From positions 33,663-39,909 of the forward strand of contig DBYM01000059.1 in NCBI GenBank assembly GCA_002309875.1: a stretch of DNA of 6,247 nt, in the 5' to 3' direction. Of the stretch, positions 4,958 through 6,247 are shown piece by piece (the first letter of the stretch is position 1; every line of letters begins with the position of its first letter). Origin of the DNA: Cyanobacteria bacterium UBA1186. GTDB lineage: Bacteria > Cyanobacteriota > Vampirovibrionia > Gastranaerophilales > Gastranaerophilaceae. The position numbers were made by a program, and so were the translations under genes. Below the pieces are notes generated by a model. It saw only the letters and a program-made list of their open reading frames with translations, did not search any database and was not told the origin of the DNA.

Positions 4958-6247
4958 TTAGTTTGCTCCTTTCATAGGATAAAAAACCACACTTGTTACT
5001 CTTGAAGCCTGACTGCTGGTCTTAAATGTATGCGTTCCGCTGTAAATCGGTATCGGAGTTGACCAGCCTGTTGTAGAGCCCGAAGAAGAATACCACCAAA
5101 AGATGGGCTTATCGTCAATATAAAACACTTCGGCGCCGTTTGTGACTGTCAGACTGATGCTCAAATAGCCGTTGGCAGGGACAGTAAAATCAGTATTTGT
5201 CGTACCGATATTGGTTATATCAACGGAGATGCCGTTATTATAGTCGGGCAATCCGAAGACTGATAACGAATTTCTTGAAGATTGCGGGAGATTGCCCAAA
5301 TCCGCATCTAATTTTTGGCCGAGCATACCGTATATTTCACCCTGAGGGAGGGTAAAATCACTGTCCGATAAAGTATAATAAGGAGCATAACCGAATGTGT
5401 TATAAACACTTGCGACTTGTGAACGATATGCTGAATCGGCAATTTTGCTTCCTGTTTTACTTATCGTATATGGAATTGAAACAGTTGAGCCGTTTATACT
5501 GTATGTGTCTGTTCCTGTTTTGTTGCCCGAGAATACTTTTACTCCGTTGATGAAAACCGAGAAACGCTTGAGGTCAATAGTGCCGTGAATGTTTCTGTCC
5601 GCACCTGTCAATCCGCCGACTGCATAATCTGCTGATGACGTTAAACTCGGGGAAATCCCGCCCGTATAACTTTTTTGCAGCACCCAATTTACATTTGTTT
5701 TTATGTAAAAATTATACTTTTCTCCGTCATAATTAATATGGTAATAATAATGATCCCCTTGCGTAACAGTTGTAATATTGCCGTTTTGTACAACATTCCA
5801 ACTTGTACCGTTTGAGGATATGTGTGTTTGCAGTGACGTACCGTTTATAATAAGTGCAAGTCCAAATCCTGACGTTAAAGAAAACAGATATTGTCTGCTT
5901 ACCGTTGTATCATTACAGGTGAAGTCTCCGTATATATCAAAAGTTGAAGCATTTGCAAAACCCGTTCCTGTAAATGATACCGCATTTGTACTGCTGCCGG
6001 TTAATATACCGTCACTTGTTATTGTAGGAGTTCCTACCTGTGTGAATTTTGATAAATCAAAGGAGGAATATGCGTAATTTCGGATATCTGCAAGCCCTTC
6101 ACTGTCGGTCAGTAATTCGCCGGCATCTTCATAGCATTTAAGAGCATGCAAACGCTTTTCACCTGTTGAGGTAAGGTTTGAAAGGTTTGTATCCGCACCC
6201 GTAAAATCCACCCAGGAAGGTGAAGTTCCGTCGGTAGTCAAATATTT
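4958..6247 (-). CDS. Phage tail fibre / receptor-binding protein, 5' partial
   Basis: The reading frame is open to the right edge, so the N-terminus is missing; 429 residues are visible. The first residues, KYLTTDGTSPSWVDF, match the 'GK-LTTDG-PSW' segment frequent in phage tail fibres, so the TTG at 6241 is not a start. Next come a short helical piece (about 22-60) and a Ser/Thr/Gly-rich region. A concanavalin A/laminin G-like beta-sandwich spans about 85-245 (recognisable by YLFSLTSGFGLALIING, HYYYHINYDGEKYNFYI and LKRFSVFINGVKVF), the kind of fold used for glycan or surface binding. A final beta-rich domain at about 330-429 contains VPANGYLSISLTV and ends VVFYPMKGAN. This is the part of the phage expected to touch the host surface. 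It is followed without a gap by the small protein. Which receptor is bound cannot be told from the sequence. Confidence 0.85.
   Translation of the reverse strand, partial: KYLTTDGTSPSWVDFTGADTNLSNLTSTGEKRLHALKCYEDAGELLTDSEGLADIRNYAYSSFDLSKFTQVGTPTITSDGILTGSSTNAVSFTGTGFANASTFDIYGDFTCNDTTVSRQYLFSLTSGFGLALIINGTSLQTHISSNGTSWNVVQNGNITTVTQGDHYYYHINYDGEKYNFYIKTNVNWVLQKSYTGGISPSLTSSADYAVGGLTGADRNIHGTIDLKRFSVFINGVKVFSGNKTGTDTYSINGSTVSIPYTISKTGSKIADSAYRSQVASVYNTFGYAPYYTLSDSDFTLPQGEIYGMLGQKLDADLGNLPQSSRNSLSVFGLPDYNNGISVDITNIGTTNTDFTVPANGYLSISLTVTNGAEVFYIDDKPIFWWYSSSGSTTGWSTPIPIYSGTHTFKTSSQASRVTSVVFYPMKGAN

Larger units (their letters stand above)
2675..6247 (-). mobile_element. Partial prophage, late-gene end
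   Basis: All four genes here read leftward, abut each other, and have phage character: tail fibre, a small protein typical of post-tail-fibre positions, DUF1353, and large terminase. The region lies against the host rpsB-tsf locus, and its left edge coincides with the apparently truncated 3' end of a host-like gene near 2675-2686. The element continues beyond the right edge. No integrase, transposase or duplicated att core is seen in the window, so the exact boundary and the mode of integration are unknown. A free phage contig misjoined to the chromosome in assembly is an alternative. Confidence 0.7.

Noticed and set aside
5778..6077. Open frame of 99 codons on the + strand inside the tail fibre gene
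   Set aside because: Antisense to a well-supported coding frame, and its protein shows no recognisable motif.

Overview
The window joins two different kinds of DNA. The left third (1-2686, + strand) looks like bacterial chromosome. It holds rpsB (ribosomal protein S2) and tsf (elongation factor Ts) in their usual order, with a strong hairpin terminator after tsf, followed by a short gene resembling a DegT-type PLP-dependent aminotransferase. The right part (about 2675-6247, - strand) is the end of a phage late-gene cluster. Read in its transcription direction it runs: tail fibre (5' end outside the window), a small protein of unknown role, a DUF1353 protein, and the large terminase subunit. 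The phage genes sit 0, 1 and 5 bases apart, so they are almost certainly one operon.

Organism: AT-rich DNA, purine-rich GGAG ribosome binding sites, a full-length EF-Ts of 287 residues and an S2 that looks somewhat cyanobacterial would fit a gut Gastranaerophilales/Vampirovibrionia ('Melainabacteria') genome. This is an impression from the proteins, not a demonstrated placement; other AT-rich gut lineages remain possible.

Layout: 1-226 is the rpsB promoter and leader, with a credible stem-loop and a possible alternative pairing. 227-1891 is rpsB-tsf, each gene with its own Shine-Dalgarno. 1945-1979 is a perfect 16-bp hairpin that could terminate from both sides. Straddling that hairpin is a good sigma70-type promoter whose predicted start point is the A of the next ATG, which suggests a leaderless mRNA. 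The aminotransferase-like gene (1991-2686) keeps the PLP-binding Asp and Lys but is much shorter than its relatives. It appears to stop right after the conserved segment that precedes the normal C-terminal helix, exactly where the terminase gene begins from the other side (12-bp convergent overlap). The simplest reading is a chromosome/prophage junction that cut the host gene.

The most interesting points are: (i) the junction itself, with terL as the last phage gene after the tail fibre, an order reminiscent of T7-like phages rather than the usual terS-terL-portal start; (ii) a textbook intrinsic-terminator sequence (7-bp GC stem plus eight U) embedded in the conserved motif of the DUF1353 gene, just upstream of terL; (iii) the terminator/promoter overlap with a leaderless start. 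No integrase, att repeat, tRNA, CRISPR array or complete new defence system is visible. All calls were made by reading the sequence, without database searches.
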